From assembly GCF_963576545.1 (NCBI RefSeq), contig NC_083638.1, positions 2,022,619 to 2,086,618 of the forward strand: DNA of 64,000 bases, given 5' to 3'. Of this stretch, positions 25,394 to 39,300 are shown piece after piece. The first letter of the stretch is position 1. The number at the start of each line of letters is the position of its first letter. The position numbers and the translations under genes were made by a program. The notes under the pieces were generated by a model. It was not told the DNA's origin and made no database searches. It worked only from the letters and a program-made list of their open reading frames with translations. The DNA is from Limanda limanda. Its lineage: Eukaryota; Chordata; Actinopteri; Pleuronectiformes; Pleuronectidae.

Positions 25394-25946
25394 CCCTTTG
25401 ATACACAAGCTATGCAAAACCCTTCTAATGCACAACGTATGAAATAATACAGGCAATGAAAACGAGTCATTTTTGACACATACATTTGTCAAAAATTACC
25501 AGTTTTCATTTCCTGGGTTATTTCATGCTTGGCTGGGTGTTTCTTTGCTATATTCTTTTATTGCTTATTGGTGCTCTTTCATTCAGGAGGCTTTTGGATC
25601 AAGGTCTTTTTGGATCCAGGTCTGTGTGGATCCAGGTCTGTGTGGATCCGGGTCTGTGTGGATCCAGGTCTGTGTGGATCCAGGTCTGTGTGGATCCAGG
25701 TCTGTGTGGATCCAGGTCTTCTGGAAGGCTTCTTCGATCACACACAGTAGAGGACGAGTCTCTTGTTTCATCAAGGAGCCTATTTCCATTCAGGAGAGCT
25801 GGATTCCAACAGAAGAAACATTTAAATAAAGATTTGTGGTGTTCAAAAAACAAGTAAATTGGGGATTACCTGAACATTGAATGATGAATGTATAGAAAAT
25901 AAAAACTGAACCGGGTCACTTTTGACCCCTGTTGTGTATCAAAGGG
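25394..25946. mobile_element. piggyBac-like non-autonomous element
   Basis: Terminal inverted repeats CCCTTTGATACACAA and TTGTGTATCAAAGGG. The right flank has a TTAA (CGTTAA) and the left flank a diverged TTATAA, which suggests a piggyBac-type TTAA target. The interior carries a 16-bp minisatellite (about 25613-25722). No transposase is visible. Confidence 0.65.
25613..25722. repeat. GTGTGGATCCAGGTCT minisatellite
   Basis: About seven copies of a 16-bp unit lying inside the piggyBac-like element. Confidence 0.9.
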
Positions 25947-28900
25947 CGTTAAAGAGTCTGAAACTTGAGTAAAAACACTTGATGACTCATCAGTTATTTT
26001 ACATGTTGATGAAGTTTAAAAGAAGAAGTTTCATTAATGTTGCGTCTGATAAAAGTCAGTTTTGCACTCGTGTCTCTCTCTGACTCTTTGAAAGTGAATT
26101 AAAACGTTTCCAGGTTAGATTCTGGATCTGAACCAGGGTTTGGTTTAATGAGTGGAACCTCCAGCAGAGAACAGACACTGGGACCAGAGCTGCTGTTCAA
26201 ACAGTTAAACTTCTCTAATAAAAGCTGAGACACAACAGCAGCTCTGAGATCAGACTCAACAGATTCTTCACACTGGAAACCACCGGAGAAAACCTGACTC
26301 ATTGTTCATCAGTAACGTAAAAACATCACTTTTCAATCCTCATATTTCCCAGAATTCTGCCTCAACCTGGTTCCTGTTTCCATGACGACTGACGATATGT
26401 TCGATGGCTCATTAAAAAGATTTATTTTATTTTGAAATCACTCAGTCTCTTCTAACAGGAAACATGTGGAGCCGCTTCTCTGCAAAACAAATTCCCAATA
26501 AATTTATCCGTGAGCTCTGATTGGTCAGAATGAAGTCACCTGATCAGTCGATGTTACGACAACGAGACAAAATGGTGAAAAGCCTCAAACACTAATGAAC
26601 GACATCAGAACAGGACAGTAAAAATCATTTTATCTATAAACTATCATCTGGAGTTGAGTTTTAAATCAAGTCATCTGACATCACTATGACATCACTATGA
26701 CATCACTATGACATCACTCTGTCTTGTCCTACAGTTTAAACTTTTAAAATCGACAGCGATTTGGCTGATGACATTATTAAATCGGCAAAAGCTCTAAAAA
26801 ATCACATCTGGAAAAATAATGATGCTGCTTTTTTGTCGTCCGTGTGAAAGTACAGTATAAATATTGATGTTAAAAAGTACCTCACCAAGAAGACCACGCC
26901 CCCTGGTGTTGACAGGAAAGAAACTGCTACAGGTTTAAATGAACACGATCATTTCCACGAGGACTCGGCTGCTCACGTTACTTTCTGTTATTGTTGTTCA
27001 CGTGAACAGATCAACGTGTTGAGAGGAAACATCAGCAGGAGCTTGAGCAAACTGGTCAGTGGTCGGTGAGTTCTGGTTCACCCACTAACCACTGAACTGG
27101 TTTCACCCACTGACCCTGATGTGATGTGACAGCGACTGAGTTCATGACCGAACCGAGAGAAACTCATAAGAGAGGAAACGTTAAGAGTCGGATTTACTCA
27201 TCAGAGCCAGAAAACGTTTCTTACGCTGATTGTTTTAAAACCAGAGAAGAAGAGTTCAAAGTCAAATCTGTCCACTAGCCGCATCTCTGTCGTTTTCTTC
27301 TTCTCCTTCGTATATTTGAATCCTCTGTTAAATATTTTCACCGTGAAATAAAAACATTTAACCTGACCTTCACTCATCCGATAAAAAGAGTCACATGACC
27401 CTGACCTGCAGGGACGTGGCGCGTCTTCACTTCCTGTCCGAGCTGCGCAGGAACAGGACGTCATCAATCTGTTGCCATGGATATCATTAATCAGAGTCGG
27501 TTTCCGTGGAGACAGGATGAACATAGTTTACTTATCGGAGAGGAGACGCCAGCGAACGGCTGTAATCTGAGACAGAAGGTCGGGCAGCAGCTCATTGGTC
27601 GATACGACTCTGGACCAATCAGCGACCTTTGACTCGGTGAAGCAGCACATCCTTCTGTCCTGGTCTGAACCGTCTCACTGGTTCCTTCAAACTGGGGACA
27701 CGAGTCCAGTGAGTCCCTCGTCCCTCATCTTCATCATCATCATCTTCTCACCTCAGCTGAGGTCACGAGAATCTGTGTGCGATGTTTGACGAGCAGCTCG
27801 TGGCCTCGGACCATGATGCATCTGTCTGGTGACATCACAGATCTCAGGTCCGAGTCAGTTTGTAAACAGTCTGTAAACTGTTGGTAAAGAGTCTGTAAAC
27901 AGTTTGTAAACAGTTTGTAAACACTTGTACATGCAGTAAAAGAGTTGAACGGTCAGTAAACTATCTTAAACTTAATTATCAGAGGTTGGAAACCTCACTC
28001 AGAGTCTTGAGGTCAAAGGTCGCCTGGAGGAAGCAGGTTACCATAACGACCAAGCAGACAGGAAGCATCTGTTCGGACACTGCTTTTACTTTGGAGGATA
28101 AACTTTTAGTCTGAAAACCACCAATGAGAATTTTTGTAATTTTTGTGATCAGATTTTACTGAAAAATGTAATTTACTGTGTAATATTATTTTGTATAATA
28201 TAGATAATATTGTTTTATTTTGTATAATACTTAACAGTAGAGTCTAAGTCGAGTAAACTGACCTCAGATCTGTTTCTCTCTCTGAACGACCTGTTCCAGA
28301 TGTTTCCATGACGACAGAACCAGGTCTGAACAGAGAACAGAGGGAAATCTTCCCATGATGCACTGGGACAACTCCCCCACCAGCCTGTCAGGGCGTCGTA
28401 TAAACTGACTCAGGGTCAGTTCTCTCTGAGGATCAACATCCAATCAGATCACACGTCAGCCTGAGAACCGACCAATCAGGAAGCAGCAGAAACAAGCGAC
28501 ATCTGGAAATCATCTTCTTCACCTTGATCCTGTTTTTATTGTTGCCATGACGACGCCCTGCAGAGCGACAGCCTCACAGTGTGTGTGTGTGTTGAAACCA
28601 GCTGTTACACACATTAACCTCTGTGTGTGAGTGAGTGTGTGTGTGTGTGTGTGTGTGGGGGGGGGGATTTGCAGTCTGCTGCCTCCTGCTGGTCTGAAGT
28701 GATTTACAAAGTGAAACAACAGCAGCTGGTCTCAGTCTGATCACAAAGTTCACTCGTAAAGAAAATGTTAACAATCGTCTTTATAAAAATCTCTTTGGCT
28801 ACAGAGCAGGTTATTTATTTGAGCTTTGATCTTCAGACGTAAACAACAACAAAGACAGAAACAGATGAAAATAAATCAAACAGTTCATAAACAAGTGGAA

Positions 28901-29461
28901 CTGATTCTTCTCTCTGGAAAGATTTTAGTGCAACACCTCATTTAACTTCATCTTAAACTCGTGACAGCGCCACCTGCAGGCAAACCAAGATAACCCACAG
29001 CCCCAAGTTGTCAAAATTATATAATTAAAATAAAATAAAAACATTTCTCTGACGACAACAGATACAAATATTTGATACATTTAGAATTTCATTCGATAAT
29101 GAATTATTTTTAAACAGGAAGTTAAACAACATTCGTAATTCCTACATTCAGGAAAAGCCCAATAACAACTGAGCTTTACTTTTTTCTTATATAAACAACT
29201 TCCTGTCCACTAGTGATTTGTTTAATGACTCAATACATATAAACAATAAAGTTTTATGAAGCTATTCAATTAAACTTTACTGAAAAAGTGCAGAGTGAGC
29301 TCTGATTGGATGATTCCAGATGTGTAAACAGGAAATCAGTTTGGATCTGTTTCTACACTTAAAGGCACAGCTCGACATTCATTAAAAATCCTCTTTAACA
29401 TCTTAAATTCTAACAAAGACACCTGCTGACAGGAAGTGACACCCGCTGACAGGAAGTGACC

Positions 29462-30615
29462 TCAGTGCTTGTTGTCTGGTTTCAGGAAACGCTGTGATTT
29501 CTGTCTCGCCATTCGATTCTGCTTCTGCGCCGTCTGAGCGTCTGATATGGCCGCCTGCAGCGCCTGTAGGTTACCATAGCAACAGAGTGAGTGAAGGGCC
29601 ATAAACAGAAACAACAAAAAACACACACATGCAACAACACACACACACACACACAATACCTGAGCAGTGTTTGTGTCTCTGAGCTGAAGTTTCCTCACCG
29701 ACTCCTCATCTCTATTTGTCAACGTTAACTTATGCTGGAACACACACATACATTTATTATTTACAGTTTATCTCAGGTTCATTTCAAAGTTTATTTTGAA
29801 GGTTTATCTGAAGTTTTATTTTGGTACCCTGCAGTAGAGGCTCAGCTCAGATCCCGTCACGGCCGGAGGACGACAGAAGTTCTCAAACAAACACTCCCAC
29901 TCTTTGTTAAAATGGTCGACAAAGTTGATCTCCTTCACGCACAAGACTCTCCTACACAACGAAACAAAGGGAACAGTCAAACAACAATAACACAACAATG
30001 CTAGTGAGGCTTTTATTGTGGAGGTCTGTACCTGTTGGTGATAATGATGTTGGTCTTGCTGTGTCCAGGATAGAGACAGTGACGTCTGAACACTTCTCCG
30101 TCCAACTGTGTGATTTGTGAACGCTGGAAACAAACAGTTTAATTATTGATTTAATCTGCGTCTTTATGTTTTAACTGCGACACTGGATTCATCGGAGGCA
30201 ACAACATCCAACTAGAGCGAACTATAAGTTACTTAATGTCACTAGAATCAACTTGAATGAACTAAAAGTTCAGAACATCTGATTTTCACTATAGAAAAAC
30301 TTTTGGTTTATTGAATGATTACTTTTTTTTATGATTAAAGAATAAAATTTAAATGAATTCATTTAATCATTCAGTTATTTAATATAATATACACTGGTAT
30401 TTACACATGATACCATTCGTATTATCACTGTTTTCATATAATATGCACAGTTGTGATGTGTAATAACACATTAGGTACATTTCAATAACATCTGGAAAAA
30501 TGAAGAACGAGAGATGTTTGTATTGACACATCTGAGAAAAGAGAGAGTTAGTGAAGAGAGAAGTTTTATTACATCTGAGGTTTGAACAATAAGATTATAT
30601 ACATACACACAAGCC

Positions 30616-30647
<32 letters not shown>

Positions 30648-31777
30648 AAAGCCCGCACACACAGACACACACTCCGAATCAGACAGAGTTTCAGTTTGAC
30701 AGAAAGAACAGAGTCAGAGGTCAGAGGTCATGCTGAAAATATCAGACACAGACGAACACAACACAGAATTATTAACAATATATAGTATATGATATAATAC
30801 AGATAATATAGTATATAATACATTATTAAACAGTTTATACTCTAACATTAATATTGTATTATAAAGTACATATTATAACATTATATAGTATATAACATGG
30901 TTATATAACATACTATATAATAAGATATATATTTGCAGGATGAATTTAAATCTGATGTTTATAAAAATATCACTGATATCTACAGAAGAAACAAAATTTA
31001 TCACAAAGTTAAAATAATTCACACCGAGCTTCTTTTTTCAATAAAATAATCATAAATAATTTTTTTTAAATTAACTAAAATATAATTTATAAATAAAAAA
31101 CAACAGTGAAAGTTTTCTCATAAAGTGAGAGTAAAAACAGTTTGAGGTATGAAGAGAAATTAGTTTGAACATATTCCATGATTCATATTTATACAACAAT
31201 ATTTATAGATTAATAATCAGATCAGCAGAGTGAGAAATGAATCATATGATTAATAACAATAAAGTTGCTCAATTCAAACCCTGTTCATTCCTCCTCCGGC
31301 TGCATGAGACACAAACACGAGAAGAAGAGGAAGAGGAAGAGGAAGAGGAAGAGGAAGAGGAAGAGGAAGAGGAAGAGGAAGAGGAAGAGGAAGAGGAAGA
31401 AACTTCGGGTTAGTAATAAATGAAAAATCATTCACACAGACGACGGCTGTGTCTTAAAAAACAAACACGACGCTTAGATGTTGATATTATTATGATACTA
31501 TTCTATTTATAATAAATATTATACATATGTATAATATTACGACTCAGACAAACATTTCACGACACAAGGTTTTGTTTTCGTGAAGATTCGGTTTCAGAAC
31601 ACGCGACGGGTGCTGAGGACAGGAAGTGACATCATGCTGCAAGAAAGTGAAAGTGATCAAACCTGGAAAAGATCCAAACCCTGAGACTCCGTCAGGTCGT
31701 AAGGTCGAATGATCCCGTCCTCGCGGATCAGACGCACCGGACGCAGTCTGGTCACTTCCTCTGTCGACTCGGCCACT
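29462..31777 (-). CDS. vps13c: vps13c exons 79-83: C-terminal PH-like domain and stop codon
   Basis: Exons: 31663-31777, 30032-30123, 29828-29951, 29660-29734, 29462-29563. They encode [78 protein letters not shown] and LKPDNKH before the TGA at 29462-29464. The last exons align with human VPS13C residues after [15 protein letters not shown], not with VPS13A, which confirms the paralogue. The PH-like domain helps target membranes. Intron 31778-33223 shows only a CA microsatellite near 31790-31820. Confidence 0.95.
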
Positions 31778-34700
31778 CTGCGTGCGCACACACACACAAA
31801 CAAACACACACACACACACAGGTCAGTTATGCGTTTTTAAAGCAGCTCACAACTTCACCTGTGAAACTGAGTCTTTCAAAAACCTGACGCTGGTTCAGTT
31901 TCTGTGTTTCATAGATGCACATGATGCTCTTTAGGAATCGTGTCTCACCTCGCTTGACCTCTACAGTGACGGCATGAAACGTAACGATCAACAGGTTATA
32001 ATGAACTGACTGATGAGTCACATGACAGATGGACACTGAGGCTGCTGGGAAATGAAGGAACACAGGCAGGTTGTCGAGCCGATACACGTCAGTGTTTCCT
32101 CACTAAATACTTACTGTACTGTATCTCTTTTTGTGTATTAGTGTACAGATACTAAATTAATAATGATTAAACGTCTAAAACATGAATCATTATTTACGTC
32201 TTCATTAGTATTTAAATTATCTACATGTCTTTAAGTTCTTCTGTTTATTTACTGATATTATTTGTAACTACAAATATTTACATTTGATTGTCCTTACTGT
32301 CTTTTATAAATGACGCATGCATTCACACAAACATATATATATTTAATAAAAGTATATAAATGTTTTTGCATATTTTAAAATTAGATTTAATTTCAAATAT
32401 AATGTTCTTTCAAGTTGTCAAGTGTTTTGTAGAATTAAGTAGCCAAGCAGTTTCCAAAAACAAACTAACAAACAAACAAACACTGAGGCTGTTCGTGTTT
32501 CTCAGAATCATCAGTTTCAACCAAACTCAGCAGAACCATGTGATCATTCAATCAGCCAATCAGCCAATCCCTGAGGAGGGGCCAGGCAGTGCAGGGGGAT
32601 TCTGGGTAAGCTCATCAGGTGATGACTCATGATTATGAAAACGTATCACTGGATTAGCAGCTGGTCGTTGGTTTGTGGGAAACAGGAAGTGAAGCGGGAC
32701 GGCGACTCTCCTCAGAGGCGTGGCCTCCTGACTCATGATGCTGCAACAGGCTGGGGCGGGGCTTATAGTGGGCGGGGCTTGTGGCAGTGTTAGAAGAGGA
32801 AGTGACATGAGTCTGAAACGATGGATGGAATTTATTTGCGACACGATGCACAAACTCACCGTCCGTCCGCTGCACAACAACATGCAAACATTTAAAGATG
32901 TCGGTTAAAGCTCGTCTCCTTCAACTCGCCGCTCTGATCGGCCTCATCAGCCAATCAGAGTCATTTAAACATTCACGACGCCAGACAAGCAGGAAGTGAA
33001 GGAGCTGAGCTTTAACACATTTCATGTAAAATGCTCAAAACAAAAACCACAAGAAACGAGAAGAAGAAACTCCGGAGAGAAACGACAAGAGACAGAAAAC
33101 AAAAATAGAAAATGTGAAAATTAGTGAACAGAAGAACAGAGACAACAAACGTTGTGACGCAAACAAACAACACAGGAAGTTCATCAAGGAACAAAACGAA
33201 GCCACACAAGCGGAAAGTCGTACCTCTGGATGCCCTGGAAGGTGCTGCTCGCCATGTCCACGATGCCGCCGGTCGGCCGAGCGACCACGCCCACCAAACC
33301 TTTACCGATTCCTTTGAAGAAGCCGGCGGCGCCCTCCTTCTTCGCCCCTGAAAAGTCACATGACACCAGCGGAGGTCAGAGTTCAACCTGAGATCTGAGT
33401 CTCGTGACGAGAGGAAACTGATGTTTTCCATCTTCCGTCTCTTCTGTAAATTTCATGGATTTAACTTCAGTCGTAGAATCAGAGAAACTTTTACCTTCCA
33501 CAGGTTTGGTGACGATGCCGGTGAATCCGCCCACGACTCCCTGCAGAGAGATCATTGGTTACTGGGTCTCGTCGGCCAATGAGCTGCCGCCTGACGATGA
33601 CATCACATCTGAACTAACTCTATACCTTCAACAATCCTTTTCCTCCTTTAGCCAAACTCGCTCCGAAGTCTTTGGACGGTCGGTTCATCTCCTCTCGCCG
33701 TTTCTGTTGATACTCTTTATCCATGGTGATGGCGGCCAGACCTTTCCCCACCGAACCCGTGATCCTGGACACCACACCTGCAGCGCCCCCTGCAGGACGG
33801 GAGGAGACAGACGGTTGATGACAGCAACCACAGAGCGGTCACGTGATCACACAGATTCATTATCTGTGTGTGATTAAAACTAAAAGTCGATGAATCACAA
33901 CCAGACATTTTTTTATTTCTCTTTATCGTGGTCATCAGACACTGAATCAGGTGACATCACCGGACGCCACAGCAACACAGAGTCGTTTTCTCACCGGTGA
34001 AACACTGGAAGTGGATTTTCAGTTTCTTACCGACAGTGTGACCCAACAGGCTGCGAACGCCGATCACTAAACCTTCAGCAAACTCCTCTGGACCCTGAAC
34101 GGCTCCCTGAGCAACACACACAATACACACGCGTCACAAAACCACACTAATAAAACAAATACACACATGAGGTCGTATGATCCGTGAATTCAGAACATTA
34201 GAGAGGATATATCAGAGTTCCAGTCTCCACGTTACCTGGAAAGGTTCGTAGAAGAAGGCCTCCACTCCCTCAGACAGACCCCGGATCAGTCCGAACGGAT
34301 TCCCCAAGACGTCCAGACCCAGAACCAGAACGTACATCTGCCTCAGGAACTGCAGCCACAAAGAAACACGTTTCAAATCAGAGCTTTTCACACGTGTCAC
34401 AGGCGGAGAGTCGATCCACGGAGACGCCGACGGAGCAGGAGGACGTGAAGAAGACTTCAGTAGAACAAGCAGAACGTGTCCTCATGTCTGGACAGAGGAA
34501 GACGTGGAGACGTTACCTGCTCGGTGTAGTGTCGGACCACCGCCCACATCAGCTTCTCTCTGCGGTAGAACTGGAACTTCACCTCGAAGAACGCCAGTCT
34601 GTCAGGGAGAGACAACCAATCAGCAACGAGCACATCAGACCAGACAGGAAGTCAGACATTTTCTTTCAGAGTCAACAAAACTAAAAGTTTGGTCATTGTT

Positions 34701-36267
34701 ATTGTGTAACGTTGGATTCATTTTTGCAACAACACAAAGATTTATGATTTTACATATCGACACGTAAAAGATTCCTGGATTAAAACATGGACTGATCAAC
34801 CTCATGATATGAGACTGAGAACAGAAGGAAGCTTCTCACTTGAAGATGAGGTCGTCCACGTCCGTCAGCGAAGCTCCGAGACTTTTCAACAACAAGTTCA
34901 GAGACTGAACAGCTGCTGGTTCCTCAGAGACATCGTCTCCGCTGGAGCCCAGAGACAGACTGAGGTGGAGCTGGAACACAAACAAACAGATAAACAAACA
35001 GGAAACTGAAATATTAACAGAAACCGACTGATATAGAGCAATATATTAATACTGAGACGTTAACACCATCTTCAGAGAAGGTTTGAGGGTAAAGAAGGAG
35101 AAGTGAGGTCTTCACCTTGATGGGTGAGATGTGGAAATGCTCGAAGAAGCTCAGTCCCGACGTGTCGCTGAGCGAAGCCTCCATCAGCTCGGCCTGCAGC
35201 AGCTGCAGATCTGAGTCCAGCAGCCGGGACTGAAACACAAACCCTCACGTTAGTCTCTGTGTGCTGGTCCCGGGTCGGGGAGTCGAACCGTCAACCTGCT
35301 GCCGAGCTCTACCTTCTGCTTGTTGGCCTCGGGGTCGGCAGGTGGAGCGAACAGAGCCAAGATGGCTCCTAGGAAACCCTGATCCAGCTTCACGGCCATT
35401 TCCTGAACCAGAGCCATGAAATACCTGCAGAGCAGACATTAGAAATCTGTCATGTAATAATAATGTTAAAGATAATAATAGTAATTAATAGGGTTAGCAT
35501 TCAGAATGGAGGAGCCGGGGATCGAACCACCGACCCTGCGGTCAGTGGACGACCCGCTTGACCTCCGGAACGGTGATGAAATACAACAGTGACTAAACAT
35601 TAAACCTGCTGGTCACTCACTTGAACTGCATGACGTTACTGTGCTGGTTGAACCTGGTGATGATGGACACGTCAATGAACGGCTTCGGCTCTGAGGCGAC
35701 AGGATGAAGAGACTCATAACTCATAACTCATAACTCATAACTCACAACTCACAACTCATAACTCTGACCTCTACTCCCTGACCTCTGACCTCACACCGTC
35801 ACAACCACAGACTCAGACCAAACTGAAGAAGACGTCTGATTATTAATCTGTTTGATTCTTAAGTGAAACCTGAGGATGAATATTGATGCTTCAGTTTAAA
35901 CAAACTGATTTTGAGGATTTATTTGTTCCGTTCTAATTTCAAAATCATTTTCATCAAACTGATTAAAAAAAACTTTTTAAATACGACTGAGGATGATCTG
36001 GACTTTTTATCTGAAAGTTGTTTGATGTCATATCTGTAACTTTGTGTTTCTGAATAAATGCAGAGAGAAGATGGAGATTCAAATTGTGGGTTATAATATA
36101 ATAATAATCTGAGTTTAAATCTGATAATAATCTGCAGAGTTGATGTTTTCTCACCTGAATCGAGAGCGATGGATTTTGGAGGAGAAACTGGATGAAAGAC
36201 GATCGGGAAGATCGCACCAGGAAGCTGATTATCGACCTGCACACAGACACATGTCAGAGTGTGTGTC

Positions 36268-36304
<37 letters not shown>

Positions 36305-39300
36305 AATTGTGTGTACCTGTAACCAGTGCAGCTGAGCTCTCAGGCTGCGTTGATGGGGCGACTGCTTGTACTCCACCTGGATCCCAGACAGGAAGTTCCT
36401 CCTCACCTGACAGGAAATCGGCTGACGCATCATCATGACGGCGCCGCTGAGGTTCACCTGACAACAAGTGACATCACAGTATCTCAGTCAGCTCATTGGA
36501 CAACAGACTGAAGTGTCTGTTACAGTCTGATCGTAAACATCAGGAGAAGTTTCAGATCGAAATCACTTCCTCACATCAGAACTCTGAACTAAAGCACATT
36601 AAAGGTTTAGACATATAGACAAATGTCTTAACCAGGGTTGTAACGTTATAGTGATCTCTGGTATACACGTTGACCTCTGACCTCCAGGCTGCTCTCCAGT
36701 CGGACCCAGCCTCCCTCTGTCTTCCTGCTCAGCTGACTCTGGTAGGTTTTCTCCAGGAGGTTGATGTTTTTCTGACTGAACGGTTTCCAACGATTCTTCG
36801 GCTTCATCTCCCAAACAACGCCTGAGCTGTACGACAACAGAGGAGAGTCAACAACCACAAACACACAACTCAGTGGGTCTGTGATAACCAGTGATGAACC
36901 TGCTCGAACCTGGTGATGCCAACGTAAGCGATCTCCTGCTGATTGGTGTTGTTGATGAGAGACAGTCCCAGGTTCTGTAGAGACACCTTCACTTCCTGTT
37001 GAAACTGTTCCAGCTCCTCGGCCTGTCGAGCCTTCGACACCACGGCAACGTCCTCGGTGAACAGCACCACCCGCTGGCGTCCGTCCAGGAAGGAGACCCA
37101 GTGGACCTGAGACAGGCTGTCGTAGGAGAACTGACCCACATCGTCCTGAGGAACCGAATCATACAGAAATACTGTCGTTCTGGACATAAATACTCAATAA
37201 AATAAAGCAGGTGCCTGTTGGTGTGACTCAGACCTTCAGCAGGTCCAGTTCTCCTGAATGCTCCATGCAGCTCCAGCTGAGGGTCCGGACCCCCGCCGGG
37301 TCGTCCCACACAAACCGCCGCGCCTGACCCGGTTTCAGCTCATGAGCCGCCGTCGAGCCGCTGAGGAAGAGGAAGAGGAAGAGGAAGGTGGACGTTAGAT
37401 TCCAGTCAAAGAGACTTAAGATTTGAAAAAAATCCCAGAATTTCTGGAGTCACTCAAAAAGATTCTGTGTTTTTAATAATGTTGTGGACCCGGTGTCTTG
37501 GAGTAAAACCATAACCTGCATCACCTTTAAGTCGACAATATACAACAATGTGAATATTATTATACTGAGACCTGTGATGACGGACGACTCACAACTTAAA
37601 TAACCTTGTGTTAGTGTTGCCTAAGTCAGAGGTTACGACCTTCTGCTCCGAACTGCACAAACACAGTCTCAGGTTCTGAAGTTTCTAAGGTAATGAATGA
37701 AGCTGGCTTGGTGGTGTGTGTGCACCTGTGTGTGTGTGTGTGTGTGTGTTGACCTCTGACCTCTGCCTGAAGCTGACGGTGACCCAGGGTGTGTGGTTGA
37801 TCATCAGAGCAGGAGCGGCTCCATCATAATAATCAGTGAAGCTTATGACGGTTGAGTGATCGGAGATGTTGACTTCCACGATGATTCCAACACACTGACA
37901 AAAAGAAACCACACACACATATATATATATAAAACTGACCACTGAGGAGAAATGGAGTGCTGTGATTGGTTGAGGGGAACTGACCATGTCCAGGCTCATC
38001 AGCGTGCCACTGTCCTGTCGGTTGAAGAAGAACAACTTGGAGGCGGATTCAGATCCGACCACACGGACGCACAACTTCCCCGAGGGGTTCTCCGGCCACA
38101 GGGGGAGGCACTGCAACACAACAACACAACACAACCTGTAACTCATCGGATTGGTCAGTAGTTGAGCTGTTGATGCTTAGAGAAGCAGTGTCAGTTACCA
38201 TGGTGATTCACCGGCTCAATTTAACCTGAATCTAAACTTGAAGTTACCACGGTAACCTCAGATCCTGCCTCATGGTTCCGGCCTCCGACTGTCGGGTCAG
38301 TTTGTTCAACAGCTTTACAAACTACAGTACCCATGAGCCTCAGCAGATGTTACCATGGAGACACATCCATCAGAGCGATGACATCAGAGTCGTGACATAA
38401 TGAAAACTGAACTAAAGGAATCCACATCCTGTGACCCAGCTCTGTGATTGGACGGTTCTCTGGCTATGAGGTGAGAAGGAGACTCACCTCTGTGGAGGAG
38501 ATGTAGTGCCACCTGGTGGACGGAGGGCGAACCTCTCCCACTTCCAGCTCGTAAGACGACTTGTTGACGAGTGTGAAGAACGGACTCATGGTGACGATCC
38601 TCGTCAGGTTGAAGCTGCTCAGCTGGATACTGACGCCCACCTGACACACGGTAACCAATCAGAAACCAGGATCAGTAACCAGTGCTAGAGACTAAGAGTC
38701 AAAGACGAATCCTGGTTTTTCATTGGTTATAAATACAGGACAAGTTTAAACAGAAGTTACCAGAAAGTCCATGCTGTCGTCAGGACAACGGACACAACCG
38801 TAACTTCCGACGGTTTCAAGAGAGAAACCGTCGGACCAGGAGCTGGTGGAGACCGAGAGCTGCAGCTGCAACACAAACACAAACACACAATAAACACAAT
38901 GAGCTGAACATGTGCTGGTGAGTGAGACCTGAACCAGAGTCGGATTCAAATATATTATTCTCGTTAAGTATTAATTTAAAGTACTAAGTATTGATCATTT
39001 AATTGTTATATATGTTTACTGAGCACCAGTAGAGAAGAGTCTGATAAACATGTTCAGGGTTCATCCTCTGAGGAGCAGGAACCTGACTCACCTTGCTCTT
39101 ACTGAACACAGCTTTCTTCCTGAAGGAGAACAGCACGATGTCTCTGAAGTCGGCCGGGTGCTTGACGCTGACGTCCTCGGCTCGGTACTGCAGCACGCGG
39201 GACGTCTTGTTGATGATCCAGTACGGGCTGAAGAGCGACAGCAGCAGCTGGCTCGCCGTCCTCGTCACGTGAACGCTCACGTCCACCGTCAGGCCGGCGT

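Larger units (their letters stand above)
18884..29461. other. Intergenic region between emilin1 and vps13c, rich in minisatellites
   Basis: I recognise no protein-coding exon in these 10.6 kb. It contains the emilin1 upstream region (GC-richer to about 19250), six substantial tandem arrays between 19.3 and 25.7 kb, a hAT-like MITE (25023-25285) and a piggyBac-like element (25394-25946). About 26.0-29.4 kb shows only unique-looking sequence and small microsatellites (for example GT at about 28571-28660). The part just below 29462 would be vps13c 3'UTR. Minus-strand AATAAA hexamers at 28814-28819 and 28535-28540 are candidates only. Confidence 0.6.

Noticed and set aside
26099..27524. Isolated minus-strand frames of 60-110 codons between the genes
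   Set aside because: No recognisable domain, splice context or codon-use signal; lengths are expected by chance.
35505..35575. tRNA-like segment with GGGGATCGAACC (B-box-like on the minus strand)
   Set aside because: No matching A box, acceptor stem or anticodon arm could be drawn; at most a decayed tRNA-derived repeat. Similar GGATTGAACC strings elsewhere are equally unsupported.
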